Assembly (NCBI GenBank): GCA_947561395.2 | Contig: OX387190.1 | Span: forward strand, 9,108,858-9,172,857 | Source: Buxus sempervirens | Taxonomy: Eukaryota > Streptophyta > Magnoliopsida > Buxales > Buxaceae | Direction: 5' to 3' | Length of the DNA: 64,000 nucleotides | In this document: piece by piece, positions 44,189 through 56,208 of the stretch | Layout: each line of letters starts with the position of its first letter | Numbering within the stretch: position 1 is the stretch's first letter | Position numbers and translations under genes: made by a program | Notes under the pieces: model-generated | What the model saw: only the letters and a program-made list of their open reading frames with translations | The model's database searches: none | What the model was told of the DNA's origin: nothing

Positions 44189-45112
44189 TAGAGCTATAAG
44201 TTTTTCTCGGCCCGCCCAACCCAACCCAAATAACAACCCAAACTAAGACTTTAGTTTGGGTTAATTTGGGTTTGGGTTTGGGTCAGGCTTAATTTTAGGC
44301 CTGAAGTTGAGTTTGGGTTGGGCTTAGGTTCATGCTTCATGGCCCGAAAAGCCCGAACTCGAGAAGAAGCACGAGTTATATCTAAACATAACTACATCCA
44401 AAGAAGAAACGACTTATATCTAAACATATGTTTTTGGTAACATCCTTTTCTCTATTACTTAAAGGGGTTCGAGTTATTTTCACCCAACATTTTATGTGGA
44501 AAATTGCACTTGTATTGCTTTGTTTATATTAGTCTTCTAGAACCTTTGAGAGAGGTTATTGACCATGTTGAAGTGGAATCTATAGGTATAGTTTAATATA
44601 TACCGTGGGAATGGCATAATTAATTAATCAAGTATAATAAACTCCGACACCTAGGAATAGCAAAGTTAATTAATTAAATAGTGTTCTCACTTTTACATAG
44701 AAACAAATATTTATATGAACCGATTGATTTTAAGGAAAATTCCTCATCTATTGTAATCTTTAGTTTTTCCTGCTTAAGATACTCATAGGAACATGTGAAT
44801 TGTCTTTTATCTCTTTAGATTTATATTTATTGAATAATTTTCTCTCACTTTTGCATTATAACTAATATTTCAGTTCATCATTTCTAATTTTACTTTGATA
44901 TAAAAGGATTTAAAATGCAATTATCACGAGTGTACATTTAATTTGGGTTGGCCCAAACATAGCCTGAACTCAAGAAAAAGTTTTAGGATTGGGTTTGGGC
45001 TCAAGAGTTTGGGTTTAAGGAGGGTCAAGGTGAGTTTAGGCCAAGTAATTTTAGATTGGGTTGAGCCTAAACTCATAGAAACTCGGCCCAACCCGTCCTA
45101 CTTACAGCTCTA
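44189..45112. mobile_element. hAT-type MITE in the GGT tract
   Basis: The left end, TAGAGCTATAAG, and the right end, CTTACAGCTCTA, are terminal inverted repeats. CTCGGCCC..CCAACCC and GGGTTGGGC-rich inner arms lie at both ends (44205-44340 and 44940-45095). There is no coding. Surrounding sequence is the same GGT tract on both sides; exact 8-bp duplications are masked by its repetitiveness. Confidence 0.8.
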
Positions 45113-45216
45113 GGCGGCGGTGGTGGTGGTGAGTGATGGGTGGTTGTCGTGGTGATGTTGGTAGATGGTGGTGCCCATCGTAGGAAGTGAGAGGGGATGG
45201 TGGTGGTGAGGTGGTA

Positions 45217-47626
45217 TGTAAGACTCTGAAAATTTGTAGAAAATTTCAATTAAATAATAATCAGAATTTTTTTGAGGATTTTACTGATGGATTGTAATTA
45301 TAAATATAGGTGATCACATTGATGGAGGAGATCCAGAGATTGAAGCAAATCTGAGCATTGGATCATGAGATATTGAAGTAAGTATTAATTTAAGGTTTTC
45401 TTTTAATTTGATTGGTTAGTAGTATAGGAATTAATGGTAGTGAGATTCATGGAATCACGGGATTAGAAAAAATAGGCTTAGTATTTAAGAGAGTATTTTA
45501 GAGAACAACTAAAAGTATTTCAATCTTATTCTCTGACGGCTGAAGGCAAACCAGAGAACTGAGAGAGAAGAAGGAGAACTGTGGAGGATCGTTGCTCGTG
45601 AGGAGATCTTCTTTCCCGACAAAGCTTTGTATTGCTGTAGAGGGTTCGTCATCTACACTTGAGGAAGAAGAACAGGGACTTGGTCGAACAGAGGTAGGTA
45701 GCACACCCTGTTTTAGCCGAAACTTAGTTTTCTTACGTTTGATTGTTCTTGATAATCTGAGAGTATTTTTTATATGTTTCCACATGATTTAGAAGTAATT
45801 TTTATATGTTTAGAAGTTATTAGAGTTGATTTGAATACGTATATCGTCATTTTGATGCATCAAAATCTGATTTTCAAAGTCGGATTAGCTGTTGTTTGTC
45901 GAGCGTTTGGCATGGTTGCTTGGGCGATATGCACGAGCGCGTCGCCTGTGTTTTTCTTTAAATACGTAAGAACGACCGCCCACCTAGGTCGCCTGAGCAA
46001 TGGAATGAGCGACCGTTAAAAACTCAAAAGTTTAGTATCACCCACGGGGGTCGCCTGGGTGCCCACGTGAGCTCCCGTTGTATTGGAAAAATTTGTTTAA
46101 GTTGGCCGATAGCCTACCTAGGTCGCCTGAGCGACAGGGGTGAGTGACCACCTCTAAATTCTGATTTTTCATAGATTTAAACATTGTTCCAAGATACAAT
46201 GATTTTTAAATGATTTTAAATGTCTAAATTAATTTATTTAGGGTGTTTGCAACTATTTTAAATGATTTTTGCATTTAAACCAAATTGAAGAATAATTTAG
46301 GTCTGTTTTTACAAATGGGTTGTTTGACTTGAAAATAAAAAGGGATTTTGGGTTATTTGGAAATCTGAATCAATTTGACTGAGAATTATTATTTAGAAAA
46401 ATGAATTTTAAGGTATTATGATTTATGAAATTTATTTATAAAAACTTCACTCAGAACTAATTAGTAAAATCATATTTGGAAATAGTTAAGCTTTGGAAAA
46501 TCCCTATATGCCACTAGCTAGGCACTTTTATTAAATAAAGTTCGCTAAGATAAATTGATATTGTTGGTGTCTAGTGGGCATAGTTGCATGTGGATCCATA
46601 GGGTTAATCTTGAGAGTGAAGAGGTTTTTCTTTGTTTGGGTAATCCTAATTTGCGTTCGTGCTTCCTTTGCAAGTTAGTTTGCATTGGGGGTCTGCATGT
46701 TTGTGGGGTCATTTTGAGCCTCGCTGGTGAGTCATGTATATGTGGATTAGCGGCCATCTTCATCTATTGATTCAAGTGTTGCATGCTGGTGGTACGTGCC
46801 AAGTTTTGTAAGTTAAGTATGCAATAAGCCGATGACTACGCCTTTTGTCTAAGTGATATACGGTTTGAGGGTCTTAGTAGTTTCGCTTATAAGTCGCATG
46901 GTGGCATAGTGAATGGAGAGTTTCTTTTCAAAGTACTTCTTGTCTTCACGAGTCCTACAATTTTGTATGTTAGATTGTGATGGATTCATGGTGATCTTGT
47001 TATTACACTATTGTGTTGGGAATTTATGTTGATGGAATTGTTTATACTTGTAAACTGTTTTGATTTGAGAACTGTTTAATCTGTTGAGATTGTATCGTAA
47101 CTTGCTTGTCTTGTTTATTTTTACCGAGCATGAAAGTAACTATCTTTTATATATAAACTTTTATTCATGCATGTTGTTACCTACTGGGATATTCGTATCT
47201 CATTCCTATTTGTTTTATTTTGTTTTCAACTGATACGCGTGAGAGAGACGTAGGGTTTCCATCTAGGAGCGAGTTTGCCGATTTCCTTCAAGAGGATTAT
47301 TATTATCCAGTGTAGTTAGGTTTTGAGAATTATATTGTTATTGAGACATTGATTTATTTATTAGTTATTTATGATTTGATGATTATGAGAGTGAGAGTGA
47401 TAGAACCTTCATTACCAGACTTGATTTATATTTTTGAAGAGATGGTTAGATGATTTTAATCCACGCTTATTAATGGTTATATTTAATGTTAAGACTTCCG
47501 CATTCTAATATGAATTGTTAATTGAATGGAAATTTATTATTTGGTATTTAGAAAATTTTGGGCCCGTAGCACTTCAGATTTAGGTTGAGTGCCGGTCTTG
47601 CATTGATCCGGGTTCGGGGCGTTACA
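45217..47626 (+). mobile_element. Solo LTR, chromovirus family, TSD TGGTA
   Basis: It starts TGTAAGACTCTG and ends GGGGCGTTACA between exact TGGTA duplications (45212-45216 and 47627-47631); length 2410 bp. It has donor-like CAGAG|GTAGGTAGCACACC (45693/45694) with CCTGTTTT, a GC-rich block (about 45895-46150), the GGATCCATAG box (46591), the hairpin TGGGATA-TTCG-TATCTCA (47185-47202) and an acidic frame 47232-47315 ending EDYYYPV. It inserted into the GGT tract. Confidence 0.95.
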
Positions 47627-47631
47627 TGGTA

Positions 47632-47970
47632 GGTGGTGTTGGGTGGTGGTGCATGTGTGGTGTGGTAATAGTGGTTGGTGTGGGTTGGTTGTTAGTATTA
47701 GAAGCAATAAGCACAAGAAGCAAAAAATGATTCAAGAAAAGCAATTAGATTGTTTTTAGCAAAAGTTCTTCCTTTTTAGCATTTTCTTCGCCCATTTGGT
47801 TAGAACGAAGGAAAGTGAGATCTTCTCTCCAAATTTACATACAAAAATAAAATTCAAAATATTTTAATAAAATTTAAAAAATAACCAAATTAAATAAAAA
47901 AAGAAATAAAATTAAAATGTAAAAAAAAGGAGAATGATGTGAGAGGGAGGAGGGCGTTAAGAAAAAAAAA
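47632..47970. other. End of GGT tract and AT-rich spacer
   Basis: The GGT-rich tract ends near 47700. The following AT-rich stretch has AGAAGCAATAAGCACAAGAAGC, which weakly mirrors ATTGCTTCTC near 43457, so a MITE may once have enclosed this region. No gene is recognised. Confidence 0.4.
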
Positions 47971-50900
47971 GGCAAAATTATGGAAAATGGTCACTTTTCT
48001 AAAATATTTATAAAAACATGCCACTAAGATCGGAAATTGCGAAAACAATCTACTTTTCAAATTTAATTGCTCTGTAGCGTTAGTGGACTGTTGGCCTTTT
48101 GCAAATGGCATTTTTGCCCTTACTCATAAGAGAGGGAAACACGTGAGGGTGAGGCGACCTTCTTCCCCAAAAGACTTGCATTTGAAAATCTAGTTGGGAA
48201 TAGCAGGGGGTTGCAGCCATTTCATTCAAGGGGAAGAGAGGCGTTGCTCTTTGAGAATGTGAAGGAGATCCCCTTTGCAAATCGAGACGAGAGGGAAAGA
48301 GCGAAGCTCGTGACAAACACGGTTGTTTGGGGTCGCCGCGAACTGCTTTCCGGACACCTTTCGTGTTTGGTTTCTTCGTTTTCTATCTTGCTGTTGATCT
48401 TGCCATCCACTAGCCATCGCCATCAGGGATCTCCCCGCCGTCCACCTGAGCCGTCGGGTGCTCATTTCCCTTAGGCAAACATTGCGTTGGTGCCGATTTT
48501 GTTGCCATTAGGAGATTGAAAGATTTTAATTTAATTTAGTTCTTTGAAAAAAAATCCTTAATCCCCATTGTTGTCGTCCCCATCTCCTCCAATGTGAGCA
48601 TATCCATCTCTTTGTAAATTTGTCTATTAACGTATTGTTTTAGTTGCAATGGGTTTGCTTGTTATATTTGTTCGTCTTTTGCATCACTTGATCTGCATTA
48701 GAATATAGATTACTGCTTCACTTGTAAACTTTCAATTTGTTTACATGAATTCATCTTATTGAAATCCTCATGTTCAGATTTGAAATGTACAGAATTTACA
48801 GTAGGTCGTATTTTTGTTTTTATGGTTCGACTCCACGTTAGAATTGGTTGTTTTTGCATTACCCATCGCAATAGTTGCTGAAGTGAAAAGTTGTATCACA
48901 CATATATCCTGAGCTTTTCCCAGATCCATATGCTTTCCTATTCACTGTTGTAAGCCGTTAGAAAAAAAAAATCATAACCTCATTCACTAGAAAAAAACAT
49001 ACATGCACACACGCCATGCCTCTATCCTGAATTTTTTTTTTGCTTAGTTACTGTGCAAATACAATGTTTAACAACCAAGTAAAAAGTAACATAAAAAAGG
49101 GGGAAAAACAACAGCAATTATAATCCTTCACAATTAAGAAAAAATCTAATTTAAGTGTATTTTTATTTCCTTTTTCCTTGCTATTTTCAGTACATGATAC
49201 TAAAATATTTGTCTAAATTTAGACATAAGGCATTCTCATTACAAAATTTCAATTTGTCACAAAATCAAGTTAGTGAAAGCAAGTTGCATAAACCAGAAGT
49301 ATAAACAGATGGATGAATTCAGAAGGGCTTTCTATTTATATGGTTATAGGAAAGTGTTTTTAATTTCCAATAAGCACATAATCACTTCCCTAGGCATCTT
49401 AATCTCTAGATAATAACATTCTGCTTTGTGAAACAATGTTTTTAAATTTAATATACTTGGTTTCAAACGTGCTTTGTTTTAGCATGTTATATTACTTCAA
49501 ATTAGATTTTCTTCAGAACATTTTCATATTAAAAATTTTATTTTATGCGGTGGAAAGAATTTCATAAGTACACAATGTTGGCACTGGGTCTATTATGTTT
49601 TTGTCACTTTGGAGAAGTAATTATCAAGGAAGATGGGTTGGTGGGGGATTTAGCAAGGGTATAATTGTAAATAACATGCAGTATACTGAGTTCCTTGAAG
49701 CTGTTTGTGGGTTATTCAATATATCCTCCATGGGAGTAAGTTTGAAGTATTCCGTTAAGTTTGACAAGAGCACTTTACTCGCACTCACTGATCAAGATGC
49801 GTTATCCTACATACTAAACTTCAACGAGGGTGCTGCCAACGTTTATATTTATGAAGGTGAAGGATCATCACAACAGTGAGAATATTGTGGGAGGTAATTT
49901 ACATTAACCTTACATTGATTACGTTTACTTTATATTGAAATTAGTGATACTCATATTTTTTGTAATTTCAGGATAACTGTACCTTTAAATGGACATTTTG
50001 TACTTCTATGCGATTATAATGAAGTAGAGGATCGGGAGACACCACTTCTTGAAAGTTGCACTGAATTTAGTAGAGGTCCGCTTGTATCTAGCCTATGGCA
50101 GGATGTAGTTACTGGTGAGGGCCAGATATTTAAGACCCCTGACAAGTTTAGACAAGCAGTATACAAGCATGCCATGGCTAATAGGTTCCAACATGTGATG
50201 AAGAAAAATAGTCCAGAATACATTAGTATCCATTGTATAGGCGAGGATTATCCTTGGAAGTTAACTGTAAGGTGTGTGAAGGATACGAGTTTCATGAGGG
50301 TGATGAAGTTTGAGATGGTGCATAGACACTTAGCCCAAGACCAATTGTCTATGAAACCGGTTGTGAGAACAAAGTGGCTTGCGAGCGTGATTGAGAAGAC
50401 AGTTAGGGACAGTCCAAGTTACTTGTCATGACAAATTTTCAAGGACTTTCATCATGATCATGTGATGCCATTGACATATCATCAATCTTGGAGGAGCAAG
50501 GACAAGGTGAAACAGAAGATAGATGGTAAGGTAGAGGATTCTTATAAGTTCATCCCATGGATATGTGAACGGCTGCAAGAGACGAATCCTGGCACAGTAG
50601 CAAGTTGGACATCAACTAAAAATGGAAAATTTAAGCAACTGTTTATTGCTTACTCTTGTTCCTTAAGGGGATTTGCGATTGGTTGTAGACCACTCCTGTT
50701 CATTGATGGAAGTCATCTCAGCAGGCCATACCAGGGCACTCTGCTTTTTGCTACAACATTCGATGCAATTGATGGCATGTTTCCAATTGCCTTTGCAATT
50801 GTTAGCGGGGAGAATAATGCGGATTGGATGTGGTTTCTAGAACGGGTTAAGTCATCCATAGGTGGTAGGGAGGATATAGTGATTGTACGTGATAGGAATC

Positions 50901-51170
50901 AAAGCATTATCATTGCAGTAAGTGCTACCTTTGGGTTTAGGAATCACTCTCATTGCCTTTGCCATCTTAAGGAAAGCTTTAGTAAATTCGTTAGTTCCTT
51001 TCATTTGGGTGAGGGAAAGAAATTTGCCTTACGGTTATTGGATAATATTGCTTATGCAAAGCTTTCTCAGGACTATGAGGCGGCATCGGAGGCCATGCAT
51101 GAATATGCACCTGAATTGTCTGACTGGGTGAGGAGAAATGGCCCGGAATACTAGGCAAATGCATTGTTCT
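47971..51170 (+). mobile_element. MULE (Mutator-like) transposon, left part
   Basis: It is identified by the transposase at 49595-51170. The left end probably lies near 47971-48120, where GGCAAAATTATGGAAAATGGTC and GGCATTTTTGCCC resemble MULE termini, but no matching right end is in the window. 48180-48600 is a GC-richer leader with a donor-like CCAAT|GTGAGC near 48594. 48600-49590 is AT-rich, intron-like and shows no other gene. The element is cut at 51170 by an Ogre-type retrotransposon. Confidence 0.7.
49595..51170 (+). pseudogene. MULE transposase, broken and truncated
   Basis: Exon 49595-49875 encodes GRWVGGG..GIIV and a PB1-like region (TDQDALSYILNF, ANVYIYEGE). The intron is 49876-49971 (GT-AG, phase kept). 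The next exon has the MuDR DNA-binding region (KTPDKFRQAVYKHAMANRF, ISIHCIGEDYPWKLTVRC) and the DDE core: LLFIDGSHLSRPYQG (first Asp), VRDRNQSI (second Asp) and SHCLCHLKESFSKF. Stops occur at 50429-50431 and 51152-51154, the second in place of the Trp expected in YWANALF. The C-terminus is lost to the LTR insertion at 51171. It resembles plant MULE and MUSTANG-type transposases; the stops argue against a working domesticated gene. Confidence 0.9.
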
Positions 51171-51540
51171 TGTAAGCACCTCATTTTTGCACCTCCCTAA
51201 AAAGCCCGAAAGCAAAACCCTAAAAGCCAGGTCAAAACCATAAGGAGCAGAAGGTGTGTGCGCACGTCGGAACGCCGCACTGGCGAGGCGCGCGGGAGCG
51301 TGTGTGCCTCAGGAAAGGGTAAAAGGGGAAAGGGGAGTCGCCACCGCCTGATGGGGTGCAGGTGGATACCTGGGTGCCCAAGCTTGTCTAATTTGGTCTG
51401 TGGCTTGAGATTCTAAGCAAGGTTTCGGTTACGGCCCGTGGAAGTACGTAGACACCCTGGTCCGCCCCGTCGGGTGACGGGTCCCATGGGTCTTCCTGGT
51501 TATGAGTCAACTCAATGCTATTTCATCTGGTTTCCTAAGC

Positions 51541-53877
51541 TAGCAAACCGGCACCCGACCCGAACCCGGTTCGCTACTGTAACAACCCAAATTTAGTTCA
51601 ACAACCAAATCCGAGGTGTTACTGGCCCATATCAATTACAACATCAATAACATACCAGACTAAAGAAAGTAAATCCAATCCATATATTAAACTATCAGAG
51701 TTGCGGAAACAAGTATGTGCGGAAGTGTAGATTAAAATCATTAAACAAGCATGAAGCTTGACCATCAATCAATAGTATCAAAGTCTGGTAGAATGAACTG
51801 GTTACTAACTCTCTCTTGTCTCTCTCATACATCAAATCCAATTAATGATAATAAACCAATTAAAAATGCTAAGTCTATAACATCAATCCACCTCAGACAA
51901 GATCTGGATAATAATAATCCTCCGGTGAATACTCGGCTATCTCTCCCTGGAAGTCTAAAAGATCCCCCTCTCGCGTATCAGCTGAAAAAAATGGAATAGA
52001 AGTAGGGTGAGATACGAATATCTCAGTAGGTAACACATGCATGATTAAACAGTTAAAATACGGAAAGTAACAGTTCATGCACGATAAAGCAACATCGATA
52101 AATCAGGCTCGCATAATCATTTATACTATTCATGAACACAAAACAGTTTGATAAACAGATCTAGAAATGATTTTCAACAAGTTTTAATATAAGATCTCAA
52201 TAGACAAATCAATAGCATAATCCATGCATTGCTAGGATGTACTAAGCAGTCACATCCAATCAATATCCCAATCACATGCATCCCGCACGTGCACAATAGT
52301 AATCATATCAAGTGTTATGTTTTCAGTGTCATTGTAGGACTCACAAAGTTAGATAAACCTTTTGAGATGATTCTCAACCAATTGCTATACCACCGTGCGA
52401 CTTAGGAGCGATGCTACTAATGGTACTCAAGCCCCATGCAGCGCAGCTTAGACAAGAGCCGTAGTTACCGACTTATTGCACACGTACCCATCAAAGTTGG
52501 TATGTACCACCAGCATGCAGCACCAGAATCAATACATGGAGGTGGTTGCTTATCCACATGTACAGGGAATCACCAGCGGCTCACCGGGGTGTCCCTCCAG
52601 ACATAGGACCTTCCCAGACAAACTAACTTGCAAAGGAAGCGCGTCGCATATAGGAGTAACTCAACCCAAATGACATATCCCTCAGCTATCTAGCTACGAC
52701 TATGGATCCATAACCAGCTATGCCTACTAGACTCCAAAATTCCCTAAAGTATCATATTTCTATAAGGGTTGGTGCCTAGCGGCATATAATGGTTATATCT
52801 GTACATTCACTTCATTATTCAGTCATGCGGATTATGAACTCTCTTTATAATGTCTTATGATTTATAATGCCATTTAAAAGTGTTTAGATAGTCAAATGGT
52901 ATTTAGGCTTTTCCAAAATCACATTTCTCATTTACCTTCAAAACTTGGCAACTAATGTCCTAAATATCTCCCTAATTTGTTTTTCTGTAAAACAGGGATT
53001 TAGGTAGTTTATTTTGGTCTTAAAACACCTTAATTAATCATTAAAATTGTCTAAAAATAGTTTAGAATTGAATTAGGTTCGAAATTATGAAAAATTGGAA
53101 ATTCTGCTGAGAGCGCCTGGGATTGCTCAGGATCGCTCTGGGCGGTCATCAGTCGGCGGTAGTGCAATTTCGAGCGCCCACGGTCCGTCGTCCCGCGGTC
53201 CACGGCGTCCTCGAATATTTAACCAGTGCCTAAGATCGCCGATGAGCGCCTCGCACAGTCGAGGTCGGCGGTCTCACCAAATCGAACAGAAACAGTTCTA
53301 AATCACGATTTTTCTCGTCTAAACTCATTCTAATGTATTTATAACATGCTTAGCTAACTAAATACAACTTTACATATCATAGAAACATGCTTTTGCGATT
53401 AAACAGAGATAAATCCGAATTTAAACCCAAACGGTGTCACCTACCTCTCTACGCTGATTCCTCCTTCTCTATTATGCACAATGACGAACTCTTGCACTGA
53501 AGAATCCTCTGGACGATGAACGCACGCCCAGCCCTTCCTTCTTCTTCTCCTTCTTCTTCCCTTGGTCACTTGAACAATTCGTCGCTTGCGGCTCTTCAAT
53601 ACGAGCGACAATACACGTATATGAATTAGGTTAATTCTTTATACATATTTATACCCCCTGATCCTATGCATCTCCCATGCAACTCTTCTATACACCTTGC
53701 CCACTCAGAATACATACCTCGATATCTCACGATCGGACGGTCAGATCTGCGTCTAATTCTGGATCTCTGCTAAGTTGATCACCCCCTACAATATTAAAAT
53801 GTTTCTATCAATTATAACTCTGGGTAATATTATTTACTAATTTAATTTATTATTTAAGGGAAATTCGGGGTTTTACA
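51541..53877 (-). mobile_element. Reverse chromovirus LTR nested in the Ogre LTR
   Basis: The right end reads AAATTCGGGGTTTTACA, the complement of the family start. The left end carries CACCCGACCCGAACCCGG, matching the LTR end at 5220-5260 but lacking the last few bases. On minus it has TATAAATA (53646-53653), donor-like GAGAG|GTAGGTGACACC (about 53441), a GC-rich block (53105-53280), the GGATCCATAG box (about 52704), the hairpin TGAGATA-TTCG-TATCTCA (52008-52025), a TTTTTTCAG acceptor-like site (about 51983) and an acidic frame 51979-51893 ending EDYYYPDLV. No target duplication was found, which fits a shortened left end. Confidence 0.82.
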
Positions 53878-55330
53878 AAAGTGGTGTGGGTCCTTTTCTT
53901 TTTATTTGATTTTATCTTTTTATCCAGGTGATGTGGGTCTGATATGGGCCCCGTTGGAAGGCCCATGGAATGCCAAGTAAGGCTTAGGCTCAAAAGAAAC
54001 AAAAATGAGGGCTTACTGGGCCTAACCGCAGAATAGGTGTGGTTTGGCCCGAACCGCACATACTGTGCAGTCAGAGCCAAACCGCTCTGTGTTTGCGGTT
54101 TCGGCCCAGAAAGTCCAAAAGGCAATTTTTCATGTGGGCTTTGGGTTCTTGGGCCTCTTGTGATGTTTTAGCAGCTGTGTGGGCCCACAGTGGTTTAGGG
54201 AGGGGGAAACCCCTCTTTTGGGTTCCCTTTTGAGCTTTGGTGTTCAAGCAAGACATGGGGGAGAAGGCCTAGGGTTTTGCTTCTCCCTTCTTGGGATCAT
54301 TCCAACAGCAAGGTAGGGACCTAGGTGTCCCTGCCTTGGTTCTTCCATTTCCTCATGACAGTGACCAACCAAGGCAAGAAGAAATCAAACAACTAAGCAC
54401 AAAATGTATGCTACATACCATGACGCATTTAAAACACATGTACTAACCATAACAGAAACTAGGAAGCACTAAGATGGGGACATGGGAGAACTTGTATTCT
54501 TAACAGAACGTGCATATGACCTACTATAAACCGGAATGCATTAATATCAACTTTACACCTAAAGCAGACCTAAATCATCCCTATGGAATTGCTTAAAGAA
54601 AGGAATGAGGGGGAGTTAAAGTGGGGTACAATGGATGGACAAACATGGGGGAACATGCTCCCCCTTTCAAATGAGGCAAATCAATAGCAAAATAGCACAC
54701 TAAGGCCATTAAACCATGCTTGAAATGGGGGCCCTCCCTCCCTTAAAGTCATTCACGCATTTCCTTTACCATGGGAGTTAGGTCATGTTCAAAATAAAGG
54801 AGGGGTAAAACACACTAGAATGGTGTGCATAGGAATAATAACATGCTAAAAATGTAGGACATCCCAACATGCCTACTTCATGCTCATACTCATATATGTG
54901 AAGTAAAATCTCATAACAAAGCTCACCTTGGGGTTTACCAACCCTTGAATGAGATGTTGAACCTCCTTGAAGTAGAGACAAGTGCTGGAGCAGCTCCACT
55001 TGGCGCCAACAGCAACCTCCTTCTTTGTTTGAGTGAGGGAATGAAGGAGAAGAAGGGAACAAGGGGGTAGAATAGTCTTGGATGGATGTTTGAAGGGTTT
55101 AGGAAGCAAAGGTCTAAAGGACAGGATTTCGAACCAGAGATGAAGGGGAAGAAGCAGTGGAAAAACCCAAAATGGCAGCCAACCCCTGTCTACTATTTGG
55201 ATTTTCTATTTATAGAACACAGAGACAAAACCGCACATACAGTGCGGTTTGGTCGAAACCGCACATGCAGTTCGGTTTGGCCACGTCTTTTCAGCATTAA
55301 CTAGGGGACAAATTGCCGTAAGCGTAGACT

Positions 55331-55372
55331 GACAAAAAGTCAACCGCACTGTGAGTGCGGTTGCTTTTTGTC
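55331..55372. promoter_or_regulatory. Strong hairpin upstream of LTR TATA box
   Basis: The arms are GACAAAAAG and CAACCGCACT (55331-55350, with one unpaired T at 55340) against AGTGCGGTTG and CTTTTTGTC (55354-55372), with loop GTG. This makes a 19-bp stem. A second palindrome, AACCGCAC-ATACA-GTGCGGTT, lies at 55230-55250 next to the TATA box. On the minus strand the large hairpin is about 120-165 bp upstream of the TATA. It could be a protein-binding palindrome or form a cruciform; the role is inferred only. Confidence 0.85.
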
Positions 55373-55924
55373 CACCGCGCGTTGTGATTGGCTCGCGTAG
55401 ACGGTGGCCGAAAATCTTTCAGATTTTGCCCTTTTTCTCCCTTAATTATGGTTGAGTTGACGGCTGAAGTGACTTAGCGCCCACTGGGGCAAATCAAGCT
55501 TCTCCAATTATGTATTTTTTATTCATCTTGATCAACTTAATTAAGACGTCTTATACTTTGACTAATTTGCCCCTGAGACTGTTTTGCTTATATCTTCTCC
55601 ATCCGGGCCCCGATTCTTGCAAACTTAATTGCATTGGAACTGTGTCAGGATTCTCTACTCATTGGGATATGGTATGGAAATCAATTTGGGCTTGGGCTAA
55701 AAGTCACATTTTGCTCCTTAGAGTTTTAGCCTGTCTTTTAGGGTCTTTCTTTCTTTTTTCATTTTAAGAGGGGTGCAAAAATGAGGTGCTTAGAGGGTGA
55801 CCTAAGCTCAAATTGATTTCCATACGCTACCACAATGAGTAGAGAATCCCGACACGGTTCCAACACAATTAAGTTTGCAGGAATCGGGGCCTGGATGGAG
55901 AAGATATGAGTAAAATAGTCCCAG

Positions 55925-56208
55925 GGGCATTTGTTATTTAAATCCAAACCTAACCCAAATTAAGTCTAGTTAAATATTTCAAGTCTAATAATTATTTACT
56001 TACTCAATATATTAATTTGGCTAATTGAAAAATGATTGAAATACCTTTTCCTTGAAATTCCATATATAACCTTTGGATCTTTTCCAAAAAATTCTCCTCT
56101 TTATTCCTCACATCAATCTTAACCATATAATGCACTTGGATTAATACCTATATTCTCTAATCCTTTATATTTAATTTATTTATTTTTAGGAAAATCCAGG
56201 GTTTTACA
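55925..56208 (-). mobile_element. Chromovirus LTR start scrap, reverse strand
   Basis: It ends AAAATCCAGGGTTTTACA on plus, the complement of the family's TGTAAAACCC start. The upstream 280 bp are AT-rich like the first part of other copies. The left edge is set by the resumption of Ogre LTR sequence (GAAGATATGAG..CCAGGGGCA). No promoter is retained. Confidence 0.6.

Larger units (their letters stand above)
51255..55792 (-). mobile_element. Reverse Tat/Ogre LTR nested in the 5' LTR
   Basis: On plus it begins TGTGTGCGCACG and ends GGTGCAAAAATGAGGTGCTTA, the complement of the family's LTR start. It contains the CCCCGTCGGGTGACGGG segment (about 51467-51483), a minus-strand TATAAATAG box (about 55207-55215), several AACCGCAC palindromes and one GACCCCGATT-type unit (about 55600-55690). 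A chromovirus LTR (51541-53877) is inserted within it. No coding interior is seen, so it is a solo LTR. Confidence 0.82.

Noticed and set aside
43792-44236. His/Pro/Thr-rich minus-strand frames
   Set aside because: They are direct translation of the GGT tract with no other support.
48211-48474. Small genes in the GC-richer leader of the MULE
   Set aside because: Overlapping frames on both strands with no family signature; more likely untranslated leader, although captured host sequence cannot be excluded.
49595-51154. A functional MUSTANG-type domesticated gene
   Set aside because: Two in-frame stops and loss of the C-terminus to an LTR insertion; the PB1-like domain alone does not distinguish it.
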